Source: an uncultured Clostridia bacterium | Lineage (GTDB): Bacteria > Bacillota > Clostridia > Oscillospirales > Acutalibacteraceae | Direction of reading: 5' to 3' | DNA length: 45,123 nucleotides | Assembly (NCBI GenBank): GCA_946499275.1 | Contig: CAMMRL010000016.1 | Span: 1 to 45,123 of the forward strand | Shown here: positions 32,628 through 40,399 of the stretch, piece after piece | How positions within the stretch are numbered: the first letter of the stretch is position 1 | How the letters are laid out: every line of letters begins with the position of its first letter | The notes under the pieces: model-generated | Databases searched by the model: none | What the model saw: the letters and a program-made list of their open reading frames with translations, nothing else | What the model was told of the DNA's origin: nothing | Made by a program: the position numbers and the translations under genes

Positions 32628-33555
32628 CGAAGGCGAATTTATCTATCAAAACGTGGTTTCGGTGGACGAGCTGCTCAAAAGGGAAAACATTGAGCACCAG
32701 TTCCTCCTGATAGACGACGGCTCGCGGGATTCAAGCTGGCAGGAGATGTCTCGCCTGGCGGACGACCGGGGAAACGTGTCGCTTATCCGGCTTTCCCGGA
32801 ATTTCGGGAAAGAGGCGGCGTTGTGCGCGGGGTTGGAAAACGCGGCGGGGGACGCGGTGCTGGTGATGGACTCCGACCTGCAACACCCTCCCGAACGGAT
32901 TCCAGAAATGGTTCGGCTGTGGCGGGAGGAAGGCTACGACGTGGTGGAAGGGGTCAAATCCGACCGGGGTAAGGAGTCCTTGGCTGGGAAAATCGCGGCG
33001 CTGGCCTTTTACCGCACCTTCCGGAAAACCACCGGGATCGATATCGGCGTGGCTTCCGACTTCAAACTGCTGGACCGCAGCGTAGTGGAAGCGTGGAAGA
33101 CCCTGCCGGAGAAAAATACGTTTTTCCGCGGCCTGTCCGCCTGGGTGGGATATAAACGGTACGCCATGCCGTTCGAGGTCGCTCCCCGTGCCGGCGGGGA
33201 AACCAAGTGGACCTTCAAAGCCCTAGTTAAGCTGGCGGTCAACTCGATCACCGCCTATACCGCTGCCCCGTTGTTCCTGGTGTTCTGGCTGGGGGTGCTG
33301 ATGGGGATCGGCGCGGTTGTAATGACGGTGCAGACCCTGTTCATGTACTTCGCCCACAAGGCGGAGACCGGGTTCTCCACGGTGATCCTGCTGCTGCTGT
33401 TCATCGGCAGCGCGGTTATGATCAGCCTGAGCATCATTGGGTTGTACATCGCCAAGATTTACGACGAGGTGAAGGGCCGCCCGCGGTATCTTATCCGTTC
33501 CATGCGGGGGAAGGCGGTGCTGGACGACGATCTGGTCACCCTTTCCCGCCGGTAA
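32599..33555 (+). CDS. Family 2 glycosyltransferase, CsbB/GtrB-like
   Basis: A 318-residue enzyme that probably transfers a sugar to undecaprenyl phosphate. The GT-A domain begins ITILMPVYNEGEFIYQNVVSVDELL, with FLLIDDGSRDSSW and MDSDLQHPPE (DxD-type metal site) and GIDIGVASDFKLLDRSVVEAW. Two C-terminal membrane helices (~226-260 and 268-291) anchor it, as in CsbB and GtrB. ETKWTFKALVKLAVNSI precedes the first helix, as usual. The ATG at 32599 follows AAAGAGGAAC; the longer frame to 32401 is inside yfhO. Translationally coupled to yfhO, whose product likely uses the lipid-linked sugar outside the membrane. Confidence 0.92.
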   Translation: MITILMPVYNEGEFIYQNVVSVDELLKRENIEHQFLLIDDGSRDSSWQEMSRLADDRGNVSLIRLSRNFGKEAALCAGLENAAGDAVLVMDSDLQHPPERIPEMVRLWREEGYDVVEGVKSDRGKESLAGKIAALAFYRTFRKTTGIDIGVASDFKLLDRSVVEAWKTLPEKNTFFRGLSAWVGYKRYAMPFEVAPRAGGETKWTFKALVKLAVNSITAYTAAPLFLVFWLGVLMGIGAVVMTVQTLFMYFAHKAETGFSTVILLLLFIGSAVMISLSIIGLYIAKIYDEVKGRPRYLIRSMRGKAVLDDDLVTLSRR

Positions 33556-33613
33556 CGCCGGATGGGAGAACCGGTTGGAAATTAATGGAATGTCTGCACG
33601 ATGAAAAAGAGAA

Positions 33614-33659
33614 AAAATCCCCCGGAGCGGAACGATGTTCCACTCCGGGGGATTTTCGT
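33614..33659 (+). terminator. Strong terminator after the glycosyltransferase
   Basis: A 14-bp stem (33614-33627 with 33643-33656) with an inner GGAAC/GTTCC extension and flanking AAAA/TTTT. The ~150 bases between it and the rpsT terminator hold nothing I can recognise. Confidence 0.9.
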
Positions 33660-33807
33660 TTTATGGGGTTGCCTGCCCGGTTTAGCCGATGAAGACAGCG
33701 TATGCGATGGATTCGTAGAATGCTTCTCGATAGATGAAAATTTCACCCGGCGAGTGCAAACTCCGATTTTGCGTGGAGACATGACGTGCTTTTGCTCCTA
33801 TAAACGC

Positions 33808-33835
33808 CAAAAAGTCTCCGCGAAAAGCGGAGACT
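33808..33835 (-). terminator. Terminator of rpsT
   Basis: On the reverse strand AGTCTCCGC pairs with GCGGAGACT (33827-33835 with 33813-33821) across a 5-nt loop, followed by TTTTT (33812-33808). Confidence 0.9.
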
Positions 33836-33861
33836 CAACAGACAAACACGCAAACCGATGG

Positions 33862-34116
33862 TTAGGCGTTGACCTTCTTGGCAAGGGCGGACTTTCTCCG
33901 TGCAGCGGTATTCTTGTGCAGGAGACCCTTGGCGACAGCCTTGTCAATCGACTTAATCGCGGCGCGGACGGTCTCGGCCTTGTCGGCGGCGCCGGTTTCC
34001 AGCGCGACGTTCGCCTTTTTAATCTGGGTGCGGAGAGCCGAACGGCCGGCCTGGTTCTTCGCCGATTTCACGGCGATTACTTTCACGCGCTTCTTTGCGG
34101 ATTTGATATTGGGCAT
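33862..34116 (-). CDS. rpsT: 30S ribosomal protein S20
   Basis: S20 binds the 5' domain and helix 44 of 16S rRNA. The 84-residue product is PNIKSAKKRVKVIAVKSAKNQAGRSALRTQIKKA at its N-terminus and ends KGLLHKNTAARRKSALAKKVNA, both typical. The ATG at 34116 follows AGGGAGGTG at the right distance; a GTG two codons earlier lies inside that site. rpsT lying opposite to gpr is a common arrangement in Clostridia and Bacilli. Confidence 0.97.
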   Translation of the reverse strand: MPNIKSAKKRVKVIAVKSAKNQAGRSALRTQIKKANVALETGAADKAETVRAAIKSIDKAVAKGLLHKNTAARRKSALAKKVNA

Positions 34117-34163
34117 GGTCACACCTCCCTTGCGAAAAGTTATTCATAAATCACGCAAAAATT

Positions 34164-34192
34164 ATGTTACCATGAATCCCTGGAAAATGCAA
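34164..34192 (-). promoter_or_regulatory. Promoter of rpsT
   Basis: On the reverse strand TTGCAT (34187-34192), a 17-bp spacer and TAACAT (34164-34169), about 50 bases before the rpsT start. Confidence 0.65.
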
Positions 34193-34396
34193 CTGTTTTT
34201 TACTTAGAATGCGGAATTCCCACCGTTTTTGCTGGAAAAAAGCGCCGGAAAAACGTTTTGGGCCAACCTTACTATGTCCGACGGTGGGAACACTTTATGA
34301 ATGCGGCGGCCTGCAAAAAAGGAAAACAGCCATCACAGAAACCTGTCGGAGGAATCTTCACGTATACAAGGGATTGCCGAAAAAGGAGTTGGAACA
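34193..34396. other. Intergenic region between rpsT and gpr
   Basis: About 200 bases with no gene. It should hold the gpr promoter, expected to be read by a forespore sigma factor, but I could not find a convincing sigma-G motif. A GGAGGAATC sequence near 34350 resembles a ribosome binding site without a following start codon. Confidence 0.3.
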
Positions 34397-34525
34397 ATGG
34401 AAACAGCGTGTAAAATTTTAAAATCGGGGAATCCTTTGGCTAGAGGAGCGGAGAACAATGGGCAAAATTCAGCGGCAAAGTGCCGGAGAAAAGCGAGAAC
34501 CAGACGGCAAACGGCGCTGGCTTAA
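34397..34525 (+). CDS. Possible small basic peptide upstream of gpr
   Basis: A 42-codon frame with the ribosome binding site AAGGAGTTGG seven bases before its ATG. The product METACKILKSGNPLARGAEN... is rich in Lys, Arg and Ala with no recognised family. It overlaps another short frame (34458-34538) and only one of the two, or neither, need be real. Confidence 0.25.
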   Translation: METACKILKSGNPLARGAENNGQNSAAKCRRKARTRRQTALA

Positions 34526-34538
34526 AAATTTTGGATAG
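34458..34538 (+). CDS. Possible 26-residue peptide directly before gpr
   Basis: ATG at 34458 is preceded by AGAGGAGCGGAG. The product MGKIQRQSAGEKREPDGKRR plus WLKNFG ends at TAG 34536-34538, inside the sequence preceding the gpr ribosome binding site. It could be a leader peptide coupled to gpr, or chance. Confidence 0.22.
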   Translation: MGKIQRQSAGEKREPDGKRRWLKNFG

Positions 34539-34552
34539 GGGAGAGATAGTTT

Positions 34553-35434
34553 ATGCAGATGCGCACCGATCTGGCGTTGGAAGCCGCCCTGTTGGCTCAA
34601 GACGGCAAAGCCGCCGGGCTGCCCGGCGTCAGGCAGGAAAGCGAAGAGAGGGAGGACATGCGGATTACCCGTATCTTCATTGAAGGGGAGGATGGCGCAC
34701 GTGCGCTCGGTCGGCCGCAAGGCACGTATATCACGGCGGAGCTACCCCCACTTACCGATGATGAGGATGACATGGAAAAGAAGGCGAAACAGCTCGGCAG
34801 CGAACTTCGTGCACTGCTACCGGCCGAGGGGACGGTTTTGGTCGTGGGGCTGGGGAACGAGGGGATTACCCCGGATGCCCTGGGGCCGCAGGCTGTACGG
34901 AAAGTACTGGCTACCCGGCATATCGAAGGGGAATTTGCGCGCAGCGCGGGGCTGGACGACTTGCGGCCCGCTGCCGTTTTTACACCGGGGGTGCTCGGCC
35001 AGACCGGGGTGGAGAGCGGGGATATGGTACGAGGCGTTTGCGGGGTGGTCCATCCGGAGACGGTGGTTGTGGTGGATGCATTGGCAGCCCGCAGCGTCGC
35101 CCGGCTTGGCTGCACTATCCAGATATGCGACACTGGTATCGCCCCGGGCTCCGGCGTGGGCAACAACCGCAAGGAACTGAATGAAGGCACTCTCGGCATC
35201 CCGGTAATAGGCGTCGGCGTTCCCACGGTAGTGGATGCGCAGACCATGGCGCTGGAACTCACCGGGCGGGAGGAAGACGCGCAGGCGGTTACTCCCCGCG
35301 GAGAAGCCATGATGGTTACGCCACGGGAGATCGACCTGCTTATCAGCCGGGCTTCGCGGATGGTGGCGATGATGATCAATGCAGCGCTTCAACCCGCTTA
35401 TTCGCCGCTGTCCCTGGCCGCCGCCGCCGGCTGA
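34553..35434 (+). CDS. gpr: Germination protease (GPR)
   Basis: GPR degrades small acid-soluble spore proteins during germination; it is made in the forespore as an inactive zymogen and self-processed. The 293 residues start MQMRTDLALEAALLAQ and contain the conserved LVVGLGNEGITPDALGPQAVRKVLATRH, VFTPGVLGQTGVESGDMVRGV, VVVVDALAARSVARLGCTIQICDTGIAPGSGVGNNRKELNEGTLGIPVIGVGVPTVVDA and MMVTPREIDLLISRASRMVAMMINAALQP. The aspartate-rich active region is intact. ATG at 34553 with GGGGAGAG upstream. spoIIP follows, a gene order conserved in endospore formers, so the organism (or a recent ancestor) sporulates. Confidence 0.95.
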   Translation: MQMRTDLALEAALLAQDGKAAGLPGVRQESEEREDMRITRIFIEGEDGARALGRPQGTYITAELPPLTDDEDDMEKKAKQLGSELRALLPAEGTVLVVGLGNEGITPDALGPQAVRKVLATRHIEGEFARSAGLDDLRPAAVFTPGVLGQTGVESGDMVRGVCGVVHPETVVVVDALAARSVARLGCTIQICDTGIAPGSGVGNNRKELNEGTLGIPVIGVGVPTVVDAQTMALELTGREEDAQAVTPRGEAMMVTPREIDLLISRASRMVAMMINAALQPAYSPLSLAAAAG

Positions 35435-35525
35435 TCCATGTGGGCAACAGCCCGTCCGGCGGCCTGTGAGACCGGAAAGATCGGCGGCATATTCCCCGCA
35501 GATCCCGCATAGGTTGATAACGGTG

Positions 35526-36707
35526 ATGACTATGCGGAAAAAAGCAAACCGGAAATGGGGCAAAGACGGACGGGGAAACGCCGCCCGGCCTTTGCTGGCG
35601 ATAGGGACGGTAGCGGTCTGCGCAGCGCTGGCGGCCGGCGGGCTGTCGGGCGACCAGCTGCTGGCGTTCGGGCAGCGGATGGCGTTGCTCTCGGTCGGCA
35701 TTATGCAACCGGAGGGCGGCGCCCAGGCGCTGAGCGGACGGCTGGACCGGTCACCTGCCGCGCAGGAAGGGGACGATGGGTCGGAGCCGATCAAAGGGCA
35801 GGACACCTCTCCCACCACCGCATCCACCACCGCTCCGTATGAACCCGGAAGCAGCGACCAGGAGGGTCCGGACCAGCCGGCGGATACCAATAAGGTGATC
35901 CCTCCCGAAGCGGGGGACGGCGGAAAGATTACCGAAAGCCGGCTCACCCTCGGCAGCACGTTTGTGCAGGGGGTGGCGATCAAAAATTCCAGCAGCGCCA
36001 CGGTCAATATCGCAGAACAGCTGAAAATTGCCCCGAACCTCGGGATTACCAATACCGACGCGCCGCAGGTACTGATTGTACACACGCATACCACGGAAGC
36101 GTATATGGCGTACGACGCGGGGTATTATAACGCCAGCGATCCTTCACGCACCAAGGACAACAGCCAAAATGTCGTCGCGGTGGGGGAAGCTATCGCCACC
36201 CAGCTCCGGGCGGCGGGGATCGGGGTGATCCATGACACCACCATCCACGACAGCCCAAAATATACCGGTGCGTACGACCGGTCGGCCGCTACCATCCAGA
36301 AAAACTTGGAAAAGTACCCGTCGATTAAGGTAGTGTTGGATATCCACCGGGATGCCATCAACCAATCGGCCAACAATAAACTCAAGCCTACGGCGGTGAT
36401 CAACGGCCGGAAGGCCGCGCAGATGATGATTATCGCGAGCGCCAACAATTCCGCTTCCCAGCCCCACCCCAATTGGCAGGAGAACGTGCGGCTCGCCCTT
36501 CGCCTGCAAAGCTCTCTGCATACGCAGTATGAGGGGATCGTCCGGCCGCTTTACTTGGTGAACAGCCGGTACAACCAGCACCTGACCAAAGGGTCTCTGC
36601 TGGTGGAAGTGGGGTCGGAAGCCAATACGGTGGAAGAAGCCTGCTACAGCGGGCAGATTCTCGGCAAGACGCTCGCCCAGGTACTCAATTCGTTGAAAGG
36701 AGATTAG
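35526..36707 (+). CDS. spoIIP: Stage II sporulation protein P
   Basis: SpoIIP is a membrane-anchored amidase and endopeptidase that, with SpoIID and SpoIIM, thins septal peptidoglycan during engulfment. The 393-residue product has an N-terminal membrane anchor (~21-41), a long low-complexity Ser/Thr/Pro/Glu linker (~63-135), and the catalytic domain with VLIVHTHTTEAY (184-193), SQNVVAVGEAIATQL, VVLDIHRDAI and VEVGSEANTVEEA (His and Glu zinc ligands). Starts near 35526 lack a strong ribosome binding site; the ATG at 35532 or GTG at 35523 are alternatives. It follows gpr by ~90 bases. Confidence 0.94.
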   Translation: MTMRKKANRKWGKDGRGNAARPLLAIGTVAVCAALAAGGLSGDQLLAFGQRMALLSVGIMQPEGGAQALSGRLDRSPAAQEGDDGSEPIKGQDTSPTTASTTAPYEPGSSDQEGPDQPADTNKVIPPEAGDGGKITESRLTLGSTFVQGVAIKNSSSATVNIAEQLKIAPNLGITNTDAPQVLIVHTHTTEAYMAYDAGYYNASDPSRTKDNSQNVVAVGEAIATQLRAAGIGVIHDTTIHDSPKYTGAYDRSAATIQKNLEKYPSIKVVLDIHRDAINQSANNKLKPTAVINGRKAAQMMIIASANNSASQPHPNWQENVRLALRLQSSLHTQYEGIVRPLYLVNSRYNQHLTKGSLLVEVGSEANTVEEACYSGQILGKTLAQVLNSLKGD

Positions 36708-36742
36708 GGAACGGGACGACGGAGAGGGCCGTTCCCCAGGAT

Positions 36743-37108
36743 ATGCAAAAGAAAAAAGAAAAATTCCGGCGGTTGCGGGCGTTCTGCGCCGCCTTTACAT
36801 TGACGTTCTGCGTGCTGATGCTCGGCGTGGGGTTCCTGGTGGCGGATTACAACACCCGGCAAGTAGGTTTCGGCAACGGCAGCCTGAGGTTGGACGTGTC
36901 CACCCAGGAAGGGCGGATCATGCTCAACCTGTTCGGCCGGGAGAAGGCGGTCACCCTCTCTGACGAGATCCAGGAATGGGCGGGCCGGGTGTGGGCGCTG
37001 ACCCCGCCCGCTTGGCGTGCGGAAGTCTGGTTGTTTCAAAGCGAGCGGGCAGCGGCGCCGGCGTTGCTGGATTGGGCTGGCGCAGGAGACAACGGCGGTG
37101 GTTCATGA
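36743..37108 (+). CDS. Small membrane protein encoded after spoIIP
   Basis: A 121-residue protein with a basic start (MQKKKEKFRRLR), one membrane helix (~12-34), then VADYNTRQVGFGNG and a short outer domain. No enzyme motif. A small protein of this sort, with a DYNTRxVGFG-like sequence, is often found after spoIIP in Clostridia, which suggests but does not prove a sporulation link. No strong ribosome binding site was seen close to the ATG at 36743. Confidence 0.6.
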   Translation: MQKKKEKFRRLRAFCAAFTLTFCVLMLGVGFLVADYNTRQVGFGNGSLRLDVSTQEGRIMLNLFGREKAVTLSDEIQEWAGRVWALTPPAWRAEVWLFQSERAAAPALLDWAGAGDNGGGS

Positions 37109-37139
37109 CGGTTTCCGGCCGTTTATTGGGAAATCCAGT

Positions 37140-37173
37140 AAAATGCCGGCCTTATTCTGGCCGGCATTTTACT
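37140..37173 (+). terminator. Terminator after the spoIIP unit
   Basis: A perfect 12-bp stem AAAATGCCGGCC (37140-37151) with GGCCGGCATTTT (37159-37170), 7-nt loop. Confidence 0.9.
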
Positions 37174-37340
37174 GCCCGTTTCCCCAGAATGCCATGGCTT
37201 GTGGGAGGGCACGGAAAAACGGGATAGCAGGTATTCCAAAGGGGCGTACTATTCTCCGGGTGCATTCAAGCAGCTGGTAGATACCGGCGAGAGACGTTTT
37301 CCACTTATCGGACCCAGAACGTGGGGGCGTTTGGAGAAGC

Positions 37341-37408
37341 TTTGTAAAAAACCATTTCGGAAAATTTACAAATTCTCCATAAATTCTAGGGGACGAATGC
37401 GGTATAAT
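37341..37408 (+). promoter_or_regulatory. Inverted repeat and -10 element upstream of the ABC transporter
   Basis: TTTGTAAA (37341-37348) and TTTACAAA (37365-37372) are perfect 8-bp inverted arms 16 bases apart, the shape of a dimeric regulator site. A perfect TATAAT lies at 37403-37408, but the matching -35 position (about 37380-37385, TAAATT) is poor, so transcription may need an activator bound at the repeat. Bases 37174-37340 show nothing recognisable. Confidence 0.5.
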
Positions 37409-37438
37409 GCGAAAAGTAAGGGTGTTCGAACGGGCGCA

Positions 37439-37530
37439 CTATGAACTTTGGCAGGTTTTGGACAATAGCCTGAAAAAATTTCATAGTTTGATGGGTTTTA
37501 GCCGCCTGAATGGATCAGGCGGCGTTTTTA
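37439..37530 (+). promoter_or_regulatory. Leader with hairpin and intrinsic terminator before the ABC transporter gene
   Basis: Downstream of the TATAAT, CTATGAA (37439-37445) can pair with TTCATAG (37480-37486), enclosing CAGG (37452-37455) with CCTG (37469-37472). Next comes a canonical terminator, GCCGCCTGA (37501-37509) with TCAGGCGGC (37515-37523) and GTTTTTA. Transcripts from 37403 must pass this terminator to reach the gene at 37586. A 10-codon frame (37441-37473, MNFGRFWTIA) lies in the first hairpin, with a weak ribosome binding site. Either an attenuator or an independent ~120-nt small RNA. Confidence 0.6.
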
Positions 37531-37585
37531 TCGGTGATTTAGGCCGGTACCGGGGTTCCCGCGGAACGTGGAAAGGAGTTACGGC

Positions 37586-40300
37586 ATGCTGCAGATCAAA
37601 GAGATTTCCAAGAGATACCGCACCGGAGATTTAACGCAGTCCGCGCTGGACGGGGTCAATCTCAACCTGCGGGACAATGAGTTCGTGGCTATTCTGGGGC
37701 CGAGCGGCTCGGGGAAAACGACGCTGCTCAATATTATCGGCGGGCTGGACCATTACGACAGCGGCGACCTGATTATCAACGGCATCTCCACCAAAAAGTA
37801 TAAGGACCGGGACTGGGACTCCTATCGGAACCACACCATCGGCTTTGTGTTCCAGAGTTATAACCTGATCCCGCACCAGTCGGTGCTTGCCAATGTGGAA
37901 TTGGCTCTCACGATTTCCGGCATATCCAAAAAGGAGAGGAAAAAGCGGGCGCTGGAGGCGTTGCAGCAAGTGGGGTTGGGGGACCAGGCCCACAAAAAGC
38001 CGAATCAGATGTCCGGCGGGCAGATGCAGCGGGTCGCGATTGCCCGCGCGCTGGTCAACAACCCCGACATCCTACTCGCGGACGAGCCGACCGGCGCGCT
38101 GGACTCGGAGACCAGCATCCAGGTGATGGAACTGCTCAAGGAGGTGGCCAAGGACCGCCTGGTGGTGATGGTCACCCACAACCCGGAGCTGGCACAGGCA
38201 TATGCGACCCGAATCGTCCGGCTGAAGGATGGAAAAATCCTGGACGATTCCGATCCCTTTACGGTGGACGAAAACAAGCTGGCGCCCCCCCGACATGAAA
38301 ACATGGGAAAATCGTCCATGTCGTTTCTGACCGCGCTTTCCCTCAGCTTCAACAACCTGCGGACAAAAAAAGCCCGTACGCTGCTCACCTCGTTCGCTGG
38401 GTCGATCGGGATTATCGGCATCGCCCTGATCCTGTCCATCTCCACCGGCGTGAACAACTATATTGTCGATATCCAGAAGGATACCATGACCGCCTATCCG
38501 ATCACCATCGACGCGCAGTCCTTTGACCTGAGCGGCATGATGGAAGCTGGTATGGAAGCGTCCAGCCAAGAGCGGGACCACGATTTGGACGGGGTGTATT
38601 CCAATAGCCTGGGTCTCGAAATGGTCAGCAGTATGACGGCGAACATCACCGAGAACAACCTGACGGATTTTAAAAAATACCTGGATAACCCGGACAGCGA
38701 GATCCACCAATATCTGGGGGAAAACGGTATTGTCTATTCGTATGACACCAAGTTCGACGCCTACGCCTACGACCCGCACGGCGAGCTGGTTAACACCGAC
38801 GGCAGCACCTTCCAAAACGGCAAGGATTCTTCGATGGCGGGCATGGTCTCGATGTCCGGGATGGGGATGATGTATTCCCCGGGGAATTTCGACGAAATCC
38901 TGCCTGCGAAGGACGGAAAGCAGATTAGTAAAGCGATGACGGATAATTACGACGTGCTGTACGGTTCTTGGCCCAAAGCGTACGACGAAGTGGTGCTGGT
39001 GTTGGACGCCAACAATGAGATCTCGGTCTCCACCCTGTACGAATTGGGGTTTCTCCCCTCCGCGGAATATAAGGAACTGATGGCGAAGATTGAAAACGGC
39101 GAGGAAGTGGAGCTGGGGCAGCATAGCTGGAGCTATGAAGACATCTGCTCGAAAACCTTCCAGCTGGTTCCCGCCTGCGACTATTATGTGGAGAGGGAAG
39201 ACGGGACGTTTGAGAGCATCGCAGAGAAAAAGGAAGCGCTCAAGGAATTGGTGGACGGCGGCCTGACGCTGAAAATCACCGGCGTGGTTCGCCCTGCGGA
39301 AGATGCGGCCGCCACCCCGATCACCACGGCGGTGGGCTATACCCGCGCCCTGACCGATTATCTGATTCAGCATACCGAGGAAAGCGCGATTGTGAAGGCG
39401 CAAAAGGCCAGCCCGGATGTCAGCGTGCTCAGCGGGCTGCGCTTCGCCCCGTCGGACGATGCGGCCAAAATCGCGGACGCCAAAACCTATCTGGCGAACA
39501 TGAGCGTTTCGGACAAGGCAGCGCTTTGCTCGGATATGGTCAAAATTATGTACAGCGACGATCCGCAGAAAGCGGAAATGATGCTGTCCATGAGCGAAAC
39601 GCAGCTCGCCGCCGCGCTGGATCAGTATCTGTTGGACCCGGAGGACGACGTGCTGTTGATGATTTACGACAACTATATCTCTCCCGGGACCTATGACGAC
39701 AACATGACGGCTTTCGGCTATATCAGCCTGGATGCTCCCTCGTCCATCAGCCTGTACGCGGACAGCTTCGAGGATAAGGATGCGATTTCCGCCAGCATAG
39801 AGTATTATAACGACACGGCGGATACCAAGGATCAGATTGTCTACACCGATTATGTGGGGCTTCTGATGTCCTCGGTAACGACGATCGTGAACATCATTAC
39901 CTATGTGCTGATCGCGTTCGTCGCAGTCTCCCTGGTGGTATCCTCCATTATGATCGGGATTATCACCTATATCTCGGTGCTGGAACGCACCAAGGAGATT
40001 GGTATCCTGCGGGCTATCGGAGCGTCCAAACGAAACATCTCCCAGGTGTTCAACGCCGAAACGTTCATCGTCGGTCTCTGTTCCGGCCTGATCGGCGTGG
40101 GGCTGACCTGCCTGTTACTGATCCCGATCAACGCGATCATCCACGCCCTGGCGGGCACCGACGTGGTGAACGCCGCCCTGCCGCTGGTCAGCGGGGTGAT
40201 CCTGGTGGCGCTCAGCATGGCTTTGACCCTGATCGCCGGGCTGATCCCCTCCAGGAAGGCGGCGAAAAGGGATCCGGTCACGGCGCTGCGTACCGAATAA
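37586..40300 (+). CDS. ABC transporter, fused ATPase and FtsX-like permease with large outer domain
   Basis: A 904-residue protein. Residues 1-225 are a LolD/MacB-type ATPase: Walker A GPSGSGKTT (38-46), signature MSGGQMQR (143-150), Walker B ILLADEPTGALD (163-174) and His in VTHN. After a linker comes a first membrane helix (~267-288), a ~475-residue extracytoplasmic region rich in Asp, Ser and Met, and three C-terminal helices of an FtsX domain with ERTKEIGILRAIGASKRNISQVF and the PSRKAAKRDPVTALRTE ending. MacB proteins are ~650 residues, so the outer domain is unusually large. Such transporters expel or sense peptides and antibiotics, or act as mechanotransmitters. ATG at 37586, GAAAGGAG upstream. 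Confidence 0.9.
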   Translation: MLQIKEISKRYRTGDLTQSALDGVNLNLRDNEFVAILGPSGSGKTTLLNIIGGLDHYDSGDLIINGISTKKYKDRDWDSYRNHTIGFVFQSYNLIPHQSVLANVELALTISGISKKERKKRALEALQQVGLGDQAHKKPNQMSGGQMQRVAIARALVNNPDILLADEPTGALDSETSIQVMELLKEVAKDRLVVMVTHNPELAQAYATRIVRLKDGKILDDSDPFTVDENKLAPPRHENMGKSSMSFLTALSLSFNNLRTKKARTLLTSFAGSIGIIGIALILSISTGVNNYIVDIQKDTMTAYPITIDAQSFDLSGMMEAGMEASSQERDHDLDGVYSNSLGLEMVSSMTANITENNLTDFKKYLDNPDSEIHQYLGENGIVYSYDTKFDAYAYDPHGELVNTDGSTFQNGKDSSMAGMVSMSGMGMMYSPGNFDEILPAKDGKQISKAMTDNYDVLYGSWPKAYDEVVLVLDANNEISVSTLYELGFLPSAEYKELMAKIENGEEVELGQHSWSYEDICSKTFQLVPACDYYVEREDGTFESIAEKKEALKELVDGGLTLKITGVVRPAEDAAATPITTAVGYTRALTDYLIQHTEESAIVKAQKASPDVSVLSGLRFAPSDDAAKIADAKTYLANMSVSDKAALCSDMVKIMYSDDPQKAEMMLSMSETQLAAALDQYLLDPEDDVLLMIYDNYISPGTYDDNMTAFGYISLDAPSSISLYADSFEDKDAISASIEYYNDTADTKDQIVYTDYVGLLMSSVTTIVNIITYVLIAFVAVSLVVSSIMIGIITYISVLERTKEIGILRAIGASKRNISQVFNAETFIVGLCSGLIGVGLTCLLLIPINAIIHALAGTDVVNAALPLVSGVILVALSMALTLIAGLIPSRKAAKRDPVTALRTE

Positions 40301-40333
40301 GGCGAGTTCATAGAGCAAACGGCATAAAAAATA

Positions 40334-40379
40334 AAACAGAACGGCGTCATGGCCACAATGACGCCGTTCTGTTTTTTGA
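40334..40379 (+). terminator. Bidirectional terminator between converging genes
   Basis: A 17-bp perfect stem (40334-40350 with 40358-40374), 7-nt loop, with TTTTTT on the forward strand and an A-rich 5' side that serves the reverse-strand gene. Confidence 0.9.
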
Positions 40380-40399
40380 TATACGGGAAAAGGACGCGT

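Noticed and set aside
37407-37634. 75-codon frame across the ABC transporter leader
   Set aside because: Its start overlaps the TATAAT box, so it cannot be translated from that promoter, and it runs out of frame into the transporter gene.
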